Assembly: GCF_000981225.1 (NCBI RefSeq)
Contig: NZ_LAJC01000004.1
Coordinates: 1-64,000 of the forward strand
Origin: Allosalinactinospora lopnorensis
GTDB taxonomy: Bacteria; Actinomycetota; Actinomycetes; Streptosporangiales; Streptosporangiaceae
Direction: 5' to 3'
Length of the DNA stretch: 64,000 nucleotides
The notes below the pieces were generated by a model. It saw only the letters and a list, made by a program, of their open reading frames with translations, searched no databases and was not told the DNA's origin. How positions within the stretch are numbered: position 1 is the stretch's first letter; every line of letters begins with the position of its first letter. This document shows, in pieces, positions 45,501 to 53,600 of the stretch. Position numbers and translations under genes: made by a program.

Positions 45501-46505
45501 GTGCTGTTCGGCGGAGGAGAGCCGGGCGAACAGGGGGAGGATCTCGGTGTCCCGGAGCCGCCGCCTCTCCAGGGCGTCGGCGGTGTCGCGGATCTCCCGC
45601 TCCCCGCTCAGGAAGACCAGGACGTCGCCGGGCCCCTCGCCCTGGAGCTCGTCGACCGCGTCGCAGATCGCCTGCGTCTGATCGCGATCCGGCTCCTCGT
45701 CCTCGTCGGCGATCGGCCGGTAGCGGACCTCGACCGGATAGGTGCGCCCGGAGACCTCCACGACCGGAGCATCGCCGAAGTGCCGGGAGAAGCGCTCGGG
45801 GTCGATGGTGGCCGACGTGATGATCACCTTCAGGTCCGGGCGGCGCGGCAGCAGCTGCTTGATGTAGCCGAGCAGGAAGTCGATGTTCAGGCTGCGCTCG
45901 TGCGCCTCGTCGATGATCAGCGTGTCGTACCCGCGCAGCATCCGGTCGTTCTGGACCTCCGCCAGCAGAATGCCGTCGGTCATGAGTTTGACGAGGGTGT
46001 CGTCGCCGGAGCGGTCGGTGAAACGGACCTTGTACCCCACGGTCTCGCCGAGCGGCGACGACAGCTCCTCGGCTATGCGTTCGGCCACGGTGCGCGCGGC
46101 GAGTCGGCGCGGCTGGGTGTGGCCGATGGTGCCCAGGACACCCCGCCCCAGCTCCATGCAGACCTTGGGCAGCTGGGTGGTCTTACCGGACCCGGTCTCG
46201 CCGGCGACGATCACGACCTGGTGGTCGCGGATCGCCTCGGCGATGTCGTCCTTCCGCTGGCTGACCGGCAGCGCCTCGGGGTAGCGGATCTCCGCCGGCA
46301 CGGCCGCGCGCCGCTGCTTGACACGCTGTTCGGCCCGCTCGATGTCGGAGGTGATCTCGGCGATGACGGCCGCCCGCTTGCGCTCGCCGCGCACCTTCTG
46401 CAGCCCGTCGACACGGCGGCGCAGCCGGTGCCGGTCGGCCGGCATCAGCTCGGGCAGTCGTGCGCGGAGTTCGGAGAGTGGGGATTTCACCGGCGACGTT
46501 TCCAT
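42555..46505 (-). CDS. hrpA: ATP-dependent RNA helicase HrpA
   Basis: A 1316-residue DEAH-box helicase of the HrpA type. Motif I GETGSGKTT (residues about 102-110), motif Ia TQPRRLAA, motif II DEAH (IIDEAHERSLNIDFLLGY), motif III SATI, and motif VI QRKGRCGRV are all intact. The HA2/OB-fold domain and the long C-terminal DUF3418 domain follow to the stop. ATG 46505 (METSPVKSP) is favoured over an in-frame start 15 codons earlier because family members begin near SELRARLPEL. HrpA remodels RNA and, in enteric bacteria, rescues colliding ribosomes. Single gene, divergent from the merR unit. Confidence 0.95.
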   Translation of the reverse strand: METSPVKSPLSELRARLPELMPADRHRLRRRVDGLQKVRGERKRAAVIAEITSDIERAEQRVKQRRAAVPAEIRYPEALPVSQRKDDIAEAIRDHQVVIVAGETGSGKTTQLPKVCMELGRGVLGTIGHTQPRRLAARTVAERIAEELSSPLGETVGYKVRFTDRSGDDTLVKLMTDGILLAEVQNDRMLRGYDTLIIDEAHERSLNIDFLLGYIKQLLPRRPDLKVIITSATIDPERFSRHFGDAPVVEVSGRTYPVEVRYRPIADEDEEPDRDQTQAICDAVDELQGEGPGDVLVFLSGEREIRDTADALERRRLRDTEILPLFARLSSAEQHRVFAPHQGRRIVLATNVAETSLTVPGIRYVIDPGTARISRYSHRTKVQRLPIEAVSQASANQRKGRCGRVAEGICIRLYSEEDFLSRPEFTDPEILRTNLASVILQMASLGLGDIARFPFVDGPDHRQIKDGVQLLQELGALDPAGKETGRSLTPLGRKLAQLPIDPRLARMVLEAEDNGCVREVMIIAAALSIQDPRERPVDKQQAATEKHARFADKNSDFLSYLNLWEYLQDQQKALSGNQFRRLCRSEFLNYLRVREWQDIYSQLRQVVKGMGATLNSAAPDPKNVHISLLAGLLSHIGLKDPEKHEYLGGRGARFAIFPGSSLFKKQPRYVMAAELVETSRLWGRVVARIEPEWAESLARHVVKRTYSEPHWEKKRGAVMAYERVTLYGVPIVAGRKVPYGRIDPETSRELFIRHALVEGDWDTHHGFFHENRRLLEEVEDLEHRARRRDILVDDETLFQFYDDRVGTEVVSAAHFDTWWKKARRSEPDLLSFEKSMLINQGADEISEQDYPDVWRQGEFTFPLTYQFEPGAEADGVTVHIPLTVLNQVSEDGFDWQIPGLRGELVTALIRSLPKPVRRNFVPVPDHAKAVLDRLTPYEEPLQDALARELSRMSGERVPSDSWRLDTVPGHLRITFRAVDAENRKLAEGKCLDDLRAQLKPRLQEAISEQAAGIEKEGLTDWDFGPLQQTFERRSAGATVKGYPALVDEGDSVAIRIFDTEDEQRTSMWAGVRRLLLLRIPSPEPLVRRGLDNRSKLALSHNPHGGIPALMDDCLLCSVDALMAEAGEDGGGQRAGAARSASAVVWDAEAFDKLREYVRAELADTLAGVVSEVTRVLAKAHEVQRKLKGTTSLAVLPSLNDIQGQLAGLVHKGFVTEAGRHRLPDLHRYLRAIEYRVAKLPENPRRDQVNMAKVEQMRQTWEKLVSSLGPDRAAAPDVVEIRWMLEELRVSYFAQEIGTAYPVSDKRILRAVEAARS

Positions 46506-46629
46506 ACAGTGCAAAGGATAAGAGTGCGGGCAAGGGGTTTTCCCGCGCATCGGGCCCGGCGTCCGCGCCGGCGGCCCCAGCTAGTAAGGAAGCGGATGCG
46601 GATCCGCGGAAATTCCCGGCGCGGAAGAC

Positions 46630-46661
46630 TTGAACCCGGACCCCACTCCGACTTCTAACCT
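46630..46661 (+). promoter_or_regulatory. MerR-type promoter with a 20-bp spacer
   Basis: TTGAAC (46630-46635) and TAACCT (46656-46661) are separated by 20 bases. The spacer contains the dyad CGGA-N6-TCCG (46637-46650). Overlong spacers with a central dyad are the hallmark of promoters twisted open by MerR-family activators. The ATG at 46668 lies about seven bases past the -10, so the message is probably leaderless and self-regulated. Confidence 0.6.
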
Positions 46662-46667
46662 GAATTC

Positions 46668-47102
46668 ATGCAGACTGGTCAGGTCGCCGAGACCTACACC
46701 GTCGCCCAGGTCGCCGCCCGGGCAGGGGTTGGCCCTGACACGGTCCGGTACTACGAGCGGACGGGGTTGCTGCCCGCCCCCGCCCGTACGTCCGGGGACC
46801 ACCGCCGCTACGGCGAGGCCGCGGTGGAACGGCTGCGGTTCATCCGCGGGACGCAGCGGTTGGGGCTGCGGCTGGCCGAGATCCGGGAGCTGCTGGTCCT
46901 GCGCGACACCGGGGTGTGCCCGTGCGAACCGGCCGAAGGGCTGCTACGCCGGCGTATCGCCGAGATCGACACTGAGGTCGAGCGGCTGTCCGCGCTGCGC
47001 GCGGAGCTGGTGACCACGTTGGAGCAGCTCGGCCCGGACTGTCCGGCTCCCATCTCCGAAACCTGGTGCCCGCCCGACCGCGCAGACACCGGAGGGAGGT
47101 GA
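46668..47102 (+). CDS. MerR-family metal-responsive regulator
   Basis: A 144-residue MerR regulator. The winged helix (YTVAQVAARAGVGPDTVRYYERTGLL and RRYGEAAVERLRFIRGTQRLGLRLAEIRELL) is followed by a dimerisation helix. Cysteines at 84 and 86 (TGVCPCEPAEGLLRRR) sit where metal sensors of this family bind their ion, and further Cys at 125 and 134 (PDCPAPISETWCPP) could complete a site. The stop codon TGA at 47100-47102 is embedded in the GGAGGGAGGTGA ribosome-binding site of the Cys-rich micro-ORF that follows. Both genes probably share the promoter at 46630. Which metal is sensed is unknown; CPC-type sites suggest soft or borderline ions. Confidence 0.88.
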   Translation: MQTGQVAETYTVAQVAARAGVGPDTVRYYERTGLLPAPARTSGDHRRYGEAAVERLRFIRGTQRLGLRLAEIRELLVLRDTGVCPCEPAEGLLRRRIAEIDTEVERLSALRAELVTTLEQLGPDCPAPISETWCPPDRADTGGR

Positions 47103-47107
47103 CCGTC

Positions 47108-47167
47108 ATGTGTCCTTGCTGCTCCGACCCCGGCTGCGAGTGCTGCGACCGCTGTGACTGCTGCTGA
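47108..47167 (+). CDS. 19-residue cysteine-rich peptide, candidate micro-metallothionein
   Basis: The frame encodes MCPCCSDPGCECCDRCDCC and then TGA: nine cysteines in 19 residues, in CxCC, CxCC and CxxCxCC arrangements, with three Asp and one Glu. GGAGGGAGGTGA lies five bases before the ATG, one of the strongest ribosome-binding sites in the window, and overlaps the stop of the MerR gene. This indicates coupled translation. A strong hairpin (47181-47230) ends the unit. The spacing and richness of cysteines resemble metallothioneins but it is far shorter than the usual bacterial ones. I do not recognise a named family. A metal buffer, a carrier or a co-sensor for MerR are all possible. Confidence 0.7.
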   Translation: MCPCCSDPGCECCDRCDCC

Positions 47168-47180
47168 CTCCGCTGAACCC

Positions 47181-47230
47181 GTGTTCCCGGGGCCGCCGCC
47201 CGGACCGGATCCGGGCGGCGCCGGGAACAC
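47181..47230. terminator. bidirectional hairpin between the merR unit and the CBS gene
   Basis: Arms GTGTTCCCGG..CCGCCGCCCGGA and TCCGGGCGGC.CCGGGAACAC with a short CCGGA loop make a stem of over 20 bp. It sits 13 bases after the micro-ORF stop and nine bases after the convergent CBS gene stop, so it can end both transcripts. Confidence 0.8.
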
Positions 47231-47238
47231 CCCGGTCG

Positions 47239-47673
47239 TCAGGACACGCGGTCCGCGGGCCCGGACTTTATGGTCTCGATGAACTCGCCCAGCTTGTCCT
47301 CGGGCAGGTGCTGCGCGAGATCGGCCTCGCTGATCATGCCTACCAACTGGTGCTCCCGGATCACCGGCAGGCGCTTGATCCTATGCTGCTTCATCTGCCG
47401 GAGCACGTCTTCGATGTCGGCGTCCGCGTCGACATAGAACGGTTTGCCGGCCGCCATCTCGGAGACGCGGCACTGCGCCGGGTCCTTGTCCTCGGCCAGG
47501 CACTTGATCACGATGTCGCGGTCAGTGAGGATCCCGTGCAGCCTCCTGTCCTCCCCGCAGATGGGCAGGGCACCTACTCCAAGATCGCGCATCCTGCGCG
47601 CGGCCTGGTTCACGGTCTCGTTCTCGTCGGCGCACTCGGCGCCCTTGTGCATGATCTGCGCCGCACTGGTCAT
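47239..47673 (-). CDS. tandem CBS-domain protein
   Basis: A 144-residue protein of two CBS domains (MTSAAQIMHKGAECADENETVNQAARRMRDLGVGALPICG...HGILTDRDIVIKCLAE, then VSEMAAGKPFYVDADADIEDVLRQMKQHRIKRLPVI...GMISEADLAQHL). Such stand-alone CBS pairs bind adenine nucleotides in a Bateman module and act as energy or stress sensors. Two cysteines (CADENE, CGEDRR) lie in the first domain. ATG 47673 has AAGGGGGGAG upstream. It is read in the same direction as the PKS and follows its last gene by 135 bp; functional linkage is doubtful. Confidence 0.88.
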   Translation of the reverse strand: MTSAAQIMHKGAECADENETVNQAARRMRDLGVGALPICGEDRRLHGILTDRDIVIKCLAEDKDPAQCRVSEMAAGKPFYVDADADIEDVLRQMKQHRIKRLPVIREHQLVGMISEADLAQHLPEDKLGEFIETIKSGPADRVS

Positions 47674-47808
47674 GTGGACTCCCCCCTTGAGTGTCCGCCC
47701 TGCCGTTCCCGTTCACTGCCGTCCGCGGCGGCAGGGCCTGATGGTGAGTCCTCTACCCACAATCCGCGCGGCACATATATGACTGTTGTCCGTCCACGTC
47801 GCCCCATG

Positions 47809-50640
47809 TCAGAGAAGATGCGGCGCACCAGCCGACCGGGCGGTCGCCGGCCGGTCGGCCAGCCAGTAACGCCGCCGCTGGAACGGGTAGGTGGGCAGGT
47901 CGACCGGCCGGGCTCCGGGAAACAGGGTGGCCCAGTCGACGGCGACACCATGGGTGTGGGCCAGGGCCAGAGCGGTGATCAGGGACCGCGGTTCCGGGTG
48001 ATCGCCGTGAAGGAGCGGGATGACCTCCGCCGGAGCCGCATCGGTAGCGGTACCGGCGCCGCCTCCTGCTGGTCGGCGTTCCACGCCCACCGGCACAGGC
48101 ACGGCGTGCGGGCCGAGTTCGAGAAAGGCACCGACCCCTTTGTCCCGGAGCCGGCTCAGGCCGTCGCCGAAGCGGACGGTTTCGCGGAGATGCCGAACCC
48201 AGTGGGAAGGGTCGGTGGCCTCTTCGGCGGTGAGGATCCGACCGGTGCGGTTGGAGACGACCGGGATGCTCGGGGGCCGGAACGACAGGCCGCGGGCGAC
48301 GCGGTGGAAGTCGTCGAGCACCGGCTCCATCCGGTGCGAGTGGAAGGCGTGGCCGACCCGAAGCCGGGCGGTCTTCGTTCCGCGTTCCTCCCATTCGCGG
48401 GCGACCTCGACCACGGGGTCGTTGTCGCCGGAGATGACGGTCGCTGTCGGCCCGTCGACAGCGGCGACCGCGACACCGTCCGTACGCCCGGCCAGGGATT
48501 CCCGGACGGCGTCCTCGGTGGCCTGGAGAGCGACCATCGCGCCACCGGGCGGCAACGCCTCCACAAGGCGTCCCCGGGCCGCGACCAGGGCGCACGCGTC
48601 TTGGAGGGAGAGGATCCCGGCGACGTGCGCGGCGGCGAGCTCGCCGATGGAGTGACCCATGAGGTACGCGGGAGCGATCCCCCACTGTTCCAGCGTCCGG
48701 TACAGGGCGACCCCGACGGCGAACAGCGCCGGTTGGGTGAACCCGGTCCGGTCCAGCAGGACCGCGTCCTGCGATCCTTCCGGCGCGAACATCACCTCGC
48801 GCAGTGGGCGCTCCAGCAGACCGTCAAAGTAGGCGCAGATTTCATCGAGTGCCTCCGCGAATACCGGAAACGCCTTGTAGAGCTCGCGGCCCATCCCCGG
48901 GTGCTGACTCCCCTGGCCGGTGAAAAGGAAGGCGGCGCCTCCCGGGTCGCTGGGAACGAGGCCCTGCACTGTGTTCGGCGCCGGTTCTCCCTCGCCGAGC
49001 GCCCGCAGCCCTTCGAGTAGCTGTTCGCGTCCACCGGCGATGACGGCGGCGCGGTGCTCGAAGTGGGTACGGGTAGCGGCCAGGGAGAACCCCACATCAG
49101 CGATGCCGGCGTCGGGATCTTCCCGCACGCGTGCGTACAGGCGCCGCGCCTGGGCGCGAAGGGCCGCTTCACTGCGCCCGGAGACCAGCCACGGCAGCTC
49201 CGGCGCGACGCCCGCGCTCGGCGCCGGAACACCACTGCCGGCCTCGTCTCGCGGCGGCGCCTCCTCCAGGACGAGATGGGCGTTGGTCCCGCTGATCCCG
49301 AACGCGGATACCGCGGCCCGGCGGGCGCGCTCCGTCTGCGGCCAGGGGTTGGTCTCGGTCAGCGGCCGTACCGTTCCCTCGGACCAGTCGACGTAGGGCG
49401 ACGGCCGGTCGGCGTGCAGGGTCTTGGGCAGGGTCCGGTGCCGGAGTGCCATGACCGTCTTGATGACCCCGCCGACCCCGGCGGCGGCCTGAGCATGGCC
49501 GATGTTGGACTTCAGTGTGCCCAGCCACAGCGGACGGTCGTCGGGCCGGTCCGGGCCGTAGACCGCCATGAGCGCCTGGACCTCGATGGGATCGCCCAAC
49601 GGGGTGCCGGTCGCGTGGGCTTCAACGGCGTCGATGTCCGCAGGAGTCAATTCGGCGGCGGCCAGGGCCTGACGGATGACCCGCTCCTGGGACGGGCCGT
49701 TGGGAGCGCTCAGCCCGTTCGAGGCGCCGTCCTGGTTGACGGCACTGCCGCGGATCAGGCCCAGGATCTGGTGCCCGTTGCGCTGGGCGTCGCAGAGTCG
49801 TTCGAGAAGGAGCACGCCCGCCCCTTCGGCCCAGCCGGTGCCGTCGGCCTCGGCGGCGAAGGACTTGCAGCGGCCGTCCGCCGCCAGGCCGCGCTGCCGG
49901 GAGAACTTGACGAACACCTCGGGGCCGGACATCACGGTGACGCCTCCCGCGAGCGCCATCGCGCATTCCTGCTGTCGCAGCGCCTGGCAGGCGAGGTGCA
50001 GTGCCACCAGTGAGGAGGAGCAGGCGGTGTCAACGGTGACCGCCGGCCCTTCCAGGCCGAGGGTGTAGGCGACCCGGCCGGAGATGACGCTTTCGGCGTC
50101 CCCCGTGACCAGGTAGCCCTCGAAGCCCTCCATCGCCTCGTGGACCCGTGAGCCGTAGTCCTGGGCCATCGCGCCGATATAGACACCGGTGCGGCTTCCC
50201 CGTACCGATGCCGGGTCGATGCGGGACCGTTCCAGCGCTTCCCACGCGACCTCCAGCAGTACCCGCTGCTGCGGATCGGTGGCCAGCGCCTCACGCGGCG
50301 AAATATCGAAGAACCCGGCGTCGAAGTGGCCGGCGTCGTAGAGGAAGCCGCCTTCGCGGGCGTAGCTCGTACCGGGCTGGTCCGGGTCGTCGGCGAACAG
50401 TTGGTCCAGGTCCCAGTCCCGGTCGGCCGGGAATTCGGAGACGGCGTCGGTTCCTTGCGCGACCAGGTCCCACAGCTGTTCCGCAGATTCCACCCCGCCC
50501 GGGAACCGGCATCCCATCCCCACGATCGCGATGGGCTCTGCGGCCCGTTCCACGAGCCGCTGGTTCTGCTCCCGCAGGCGTTCGTTCTCCTTCAGGGAGG
50601 AACGCAGCGCCGCGACGAGTCTGTCGTTTTCGGTCGTCAT
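47809..50640 (-). CDS. type I polyketide synthase, terminal KS-AT protein lacking an ACP
   Basis: A 943-residue PKS. An N-terminal coiled coil ([20 protein letters not shown], extended to about residue 33) is a docking domain. The ketosynthase follows ([15 protein letters not shown]; catalytic Cys207 in DTACSSS; the two KS histidines in [12 protein letters not shown] and [11 protein letters not shown]). Then comes an acyltransferase with FTGQGSQ, GHSIGE and HAFHS, the last pointing to malonyl-CoA. After the post-AT linker ([15 protein letters not shown]) the protein stops within 20 residues: no DH, KR, ACP or thioesterase is encoded, and none lies in any frame downstream. Starts one base after the stop of the preceding PKS gene. 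It needs an ACP in trans, or is a truncated remnant. Confidence 0.9.
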   Translation of the reverse strand: MTTENDRLVAALRSSLKENERLREQNQRLVERAAEPIAIVGMGCRFPGGVESAEQLWDLVAQGTDAVSEFPADRDWDLDQLFADDPDQPGTSYAREGGFLYDAGHFDAGFFDISPREALATDPQQRVLLEVAWEALERSRIDPASVRGSRTGVYIGAMAQDYGSRVHEAMEGFEGYLVTGDAESVISGRVAYTLGLEGPAVTVDTACSSSLVALHLACQALRQQECAMALAGGVTVMSGPEVFVKFSRQRGLAADGRCKSFAAEADGTGWAEGAGVLLLERLCDAQRNGHQILGLIRGSAVNQDGASNGLSAPNGPSQERVIRQALAAAELTPADIDAVEAHATGTPLGDPIEVQALMAVYGPDRPDDRPLWLGTLKSNIGHAQAAAGVGGVIKTVMALRHRTLPKTLHADRPSPYVDWSEGTVRPLTETNPWPQTERARRAAVSAFGISGTNAHLVLEEAPPRDEAGSGVPAPSAGVAPELPWLVSGRSEAALRAQARRLYARVREDPDAGIADVGFSLAATRTHFEHRAAVIAGGREQLLEGLRALGEGEPAPNTVQGLVPSDPGGAAFLFTGQGSQHPGMGRELYKAFPVFAEALDEICAYFDGLLERPLREVMFAPEGSQDAVLLDRTGFTQPALFAVGVALYRTLEQWGIAPAYLMGHSIGELAAAHVAGILSLQDACALVAARGRLVEALPPGGAMVALQATEDAVRESLAGRTDGVAVAAVDGPTATVISGDNDPVVEVAREWEERGTKTARLRVGHAFHSHRMEPVLDDFHRVARGLSFRPPSIPVVSNRTGRILTAEEATDPSHWVRHLRETVRFGDGLSRLRDKGVGAFLELGPHAVPVPVGVERRPAGGGAGTATDAAPAEVIPLLHGDHPEPRSLITALALAHTHGVAVDWATLFPGARPVDLPTYPFQRRRYWLADRPATARSAGAPHLL

Positions 50641-50641
50641 C

Positions 50642-53600
50642 TCAGAGTTCACCGCCCTCTCCGTGGGCGTCGTCGCCCAATGCCAAGCCGACAAGATCGT
50701 CGACCTTCATGGCGTCGATCGAGTCGGCCGCAGTACCGGGATCCGCTCCCGCCGCCCCGCTGTCGCCGCGGGCGAGATCCAGCAGCGCGTCCAACAGGCC
50801 GGAGTCGCGGAGCCTGCTCAGCGGGATCGACTCCACCGCCCTATGTGCTTCGTCCTTCTCATCGCCGTCTTCGGCCGTGGCAGCGGGCTCGGGAGCCAAC
50901 CGCCCGTGCAACTCCCGAACGACCTCCCCAGGGGTTGGGCAATCGAAGAGGAGCGTCGCCGGCAGCCGCAGCCCGGTCGCCGCGCCGAGCCGGTTGCGGA
51001 ACTCGACAGCGGTGAGCGAGTCGAACCCGAGCTCGGTGAATGGGCGGCCGGGTGAGACCGCGTCGGGAGTGTCGTGCCCCAGGACCTGGGCGGCGTGCGC
51101 ACGGATCAGGTCGAGTAGGGCGCGGTCCCGTTCCGCCCCGGTCATGCCCGAGAGCTGCCGGGCCAGGTCGGGGGCTTCGGTCGGCGCGGAATTCGCGACA
51201 GGGCGGGCCGGGCCGGGCACCAAGTCCCGCAGTACGGAGGGAGGCGGCCCGTCCTGGGTCGGGGGCGCCTGTGTGTCCAGGTGCGCTGTGACCACGTACG
51301 GGCGGCCGAGGTCGTAGGCCGCGTCGAACAGCGCCAAGGCGTGCGCGGAGGACATGGGGACGAGCCCGGACCGTCGCATGCGGGCCACGCCCGTATCACC
51401 GAGGTGGCCGGTCATACCGCTGGCCTGCTCCCAGAGCCCCCAGGCCAGTGATGTGGCGGGCAGACCGCGGGAGATCCGGTGGTGGGCGAGCGCGTCCAGG
51501 AAGGTGTTGGCCGCCGCGTAGTTGCCCTGTCCCGGGCCGCCGATCGTGCCCATGGCGGAGGAGAAGAGGACGAAGGCCGCCAGCGGCCGGTCGGCGGTCA
51601 ACTCGTGCAGGTTGAGTGCCGCGTCGATCTTGGGGCGCAGCACTCGATCGGTCTGGTCCGCGCTCAGGGAGGCGATCGTGGTGTCGTCCAGCACTCCCGC
51701 CGCGTGCACCACGGCTGTCAGTGGGTGCTCGTCGGGGATCGACGCCAGGAGCGCGGCGAGTGCGTCGCGGTCGGCGGCATCGCACGCCTGAACAGACACC
51801 CGGGCCCCCAGTTCCGTCAACCCGGCCCGCAGCTCCGCTACCCCTTCGGCGGCGTCGCCCTTCCGGCTGATCAGGAGAAGGTTCCGGACCCCATACGCGG
51901 TCACCAGGTGCCGGGCTACAAGGCCCCCCAGAGTCCCGGTTCCGCCGGTGACGAGGACGGTGCCGTGGGGGTCCAGGGGCGTCCCCGCAGCGCCGGCGCC
52001 TTCCGGCGGCTCAGCGGCCGTTCGCGCACCGATCCTGCTCAGACGGGGGGCGTAGATGTCTCCGTCGCGCAGGGCGAGCTGCGGTTCGTCCGCCGCCAGT
52101 GCCTGCTCCAGCAGCGCCGCATCGTGCTCGGAGACGACTTCCGGCCCCACATCGTCGAGATCGAGCAGGACCGACCGCCCGGGCTCCTCCGACTGGGCGG
52201 AGCGCACCAGGCCCCAGATGGGAGCCTGCGCCAGCCCGTGGACTTCGTCACCGGGCCGCACCGCGACGGCTCCCCGGGTGACCAGCACCAACCGCGACGC
52301 GGTGAAACGCTCGTCGGCCAGCCACGCCTGGAGGGTGTTCAGCGTTTGCAGCGTGGCCGAACGTACCGCCTGCGCGTCCTTGGCGGCGCCGACCACCGGG
52401 CACGGCGCGAACACCGCGTCGGGGACGGGAGCGCCCGCATCGATCGCTTTGCCCAGGGCGGCCATGTCGGGATAGGCGTCTCCAGCGCCCATCCCCGCGC
52501 TCTCCGTCCCCAGTGAAGCCCATTGGCCGCGTGCCGGCTCCGATTGCGGCCGCGGGACCGGCACCCAGTCCAGCGCGAAGAGCGAACCCCGCGCGCGAGA
52601 GCGAACGGCGCCGATCTTCTCGACCGCCACCGGCTGCATCACCAGCCTGTCGACCGACGCCACAGGCGCGCCCGCGGGATCGGTGACGAGCAGGGACGCG
52701 CTGTTCTGCCCGGTCGCGGATATGCGCACGCGCGCGGCGAGGGCGCCGGTGGCGTGCAGGGAGACACCGCTCCAGGCGAAGGGAAGCTGGATCGGCTCGT
52801 CAGTGGAGGCCTGAGCGAGTCGGAGCGCGTGGAGCGCCGCGTCCAGCAGCGCCGGATGCAGACCGAACGAGGGGGCCTCGTCCTGTAGTTCCGGGGGCAG
52901 GGCGAGCTCGGCATAGACGTCCTCGCCCCGCTGCCACGCGGATCGAAGCCCGCGGAACGCGGGTCCGTAGGCGTAGCCCATTCCGGCGAGCCGCTCGTAG
53001 CCGCTGTCGAGGTCGACCGGCAGCGTGCCCGCGGGCGGCCACGGGAGCAGGGTGTCGTGCGGAGGTGTCTGACCGGTGCCGCTGAGCACACCGATGGCGT
53101 GCCGCTGCCACCGGTCCCCGGTCGCGTCCTCCCCTCGGGAATGCACGCTGAAGGCGCACCGGCCGGACCCGTCCGGTGGCCGCACGACCAACTGGAGTTG
53201 GACGCCGCCTTGTTCCGGAAGAATCAGCGGCGACTCGACGACGAGCTCGTCCACTTTGGCGCATCCCACTTCGTCGCCTGCCCGGATGGCGAGTTCGGCG
53301 AACGCGGTGCCGGGCAGGAGGACGGTGCCGGCGACGGCGTGGTCGGCCAGCCACGGATGCGTCTGCAGCGACAATCGGCCGGTCAGCAGCGCACCACCGC
53401 CGTCGGCCACCTCGGATGCGGTGCCCAGCAGCGGATGCTCGGCAGGGGCCAGGCCGAGGGTGCGCGCGTCACCGGCCCCCTTAGGCGCATTGAGCCAGTA
53501 GCGCCGGCGCTGGAACGGGTAGGTCGGCAGATCCACGCGCCGGGCCCCGCTCCCCTGGAAAAGGCGTCCCCAATCGACCGGGGCGCCCTGCACGAACGCC

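Noticed and set aside
42624-46658. Rightward open frames of up to about 690 codons opposite hrpA
   Set aside because: Mirror frames of the helicase gene with Arg/Gly/Val/Leu-biased translation and no domains; hrpA has all its motifs.
47753-48685. Leftward frame continuing past the PKS stop, considered as a shifted KR or ACP
   Set aside because: Its translation has no ACP serine motif, KR nucleotide motif or thioesterase motif, so the last PKS protein really ends after its AT as far as the sequence shows.
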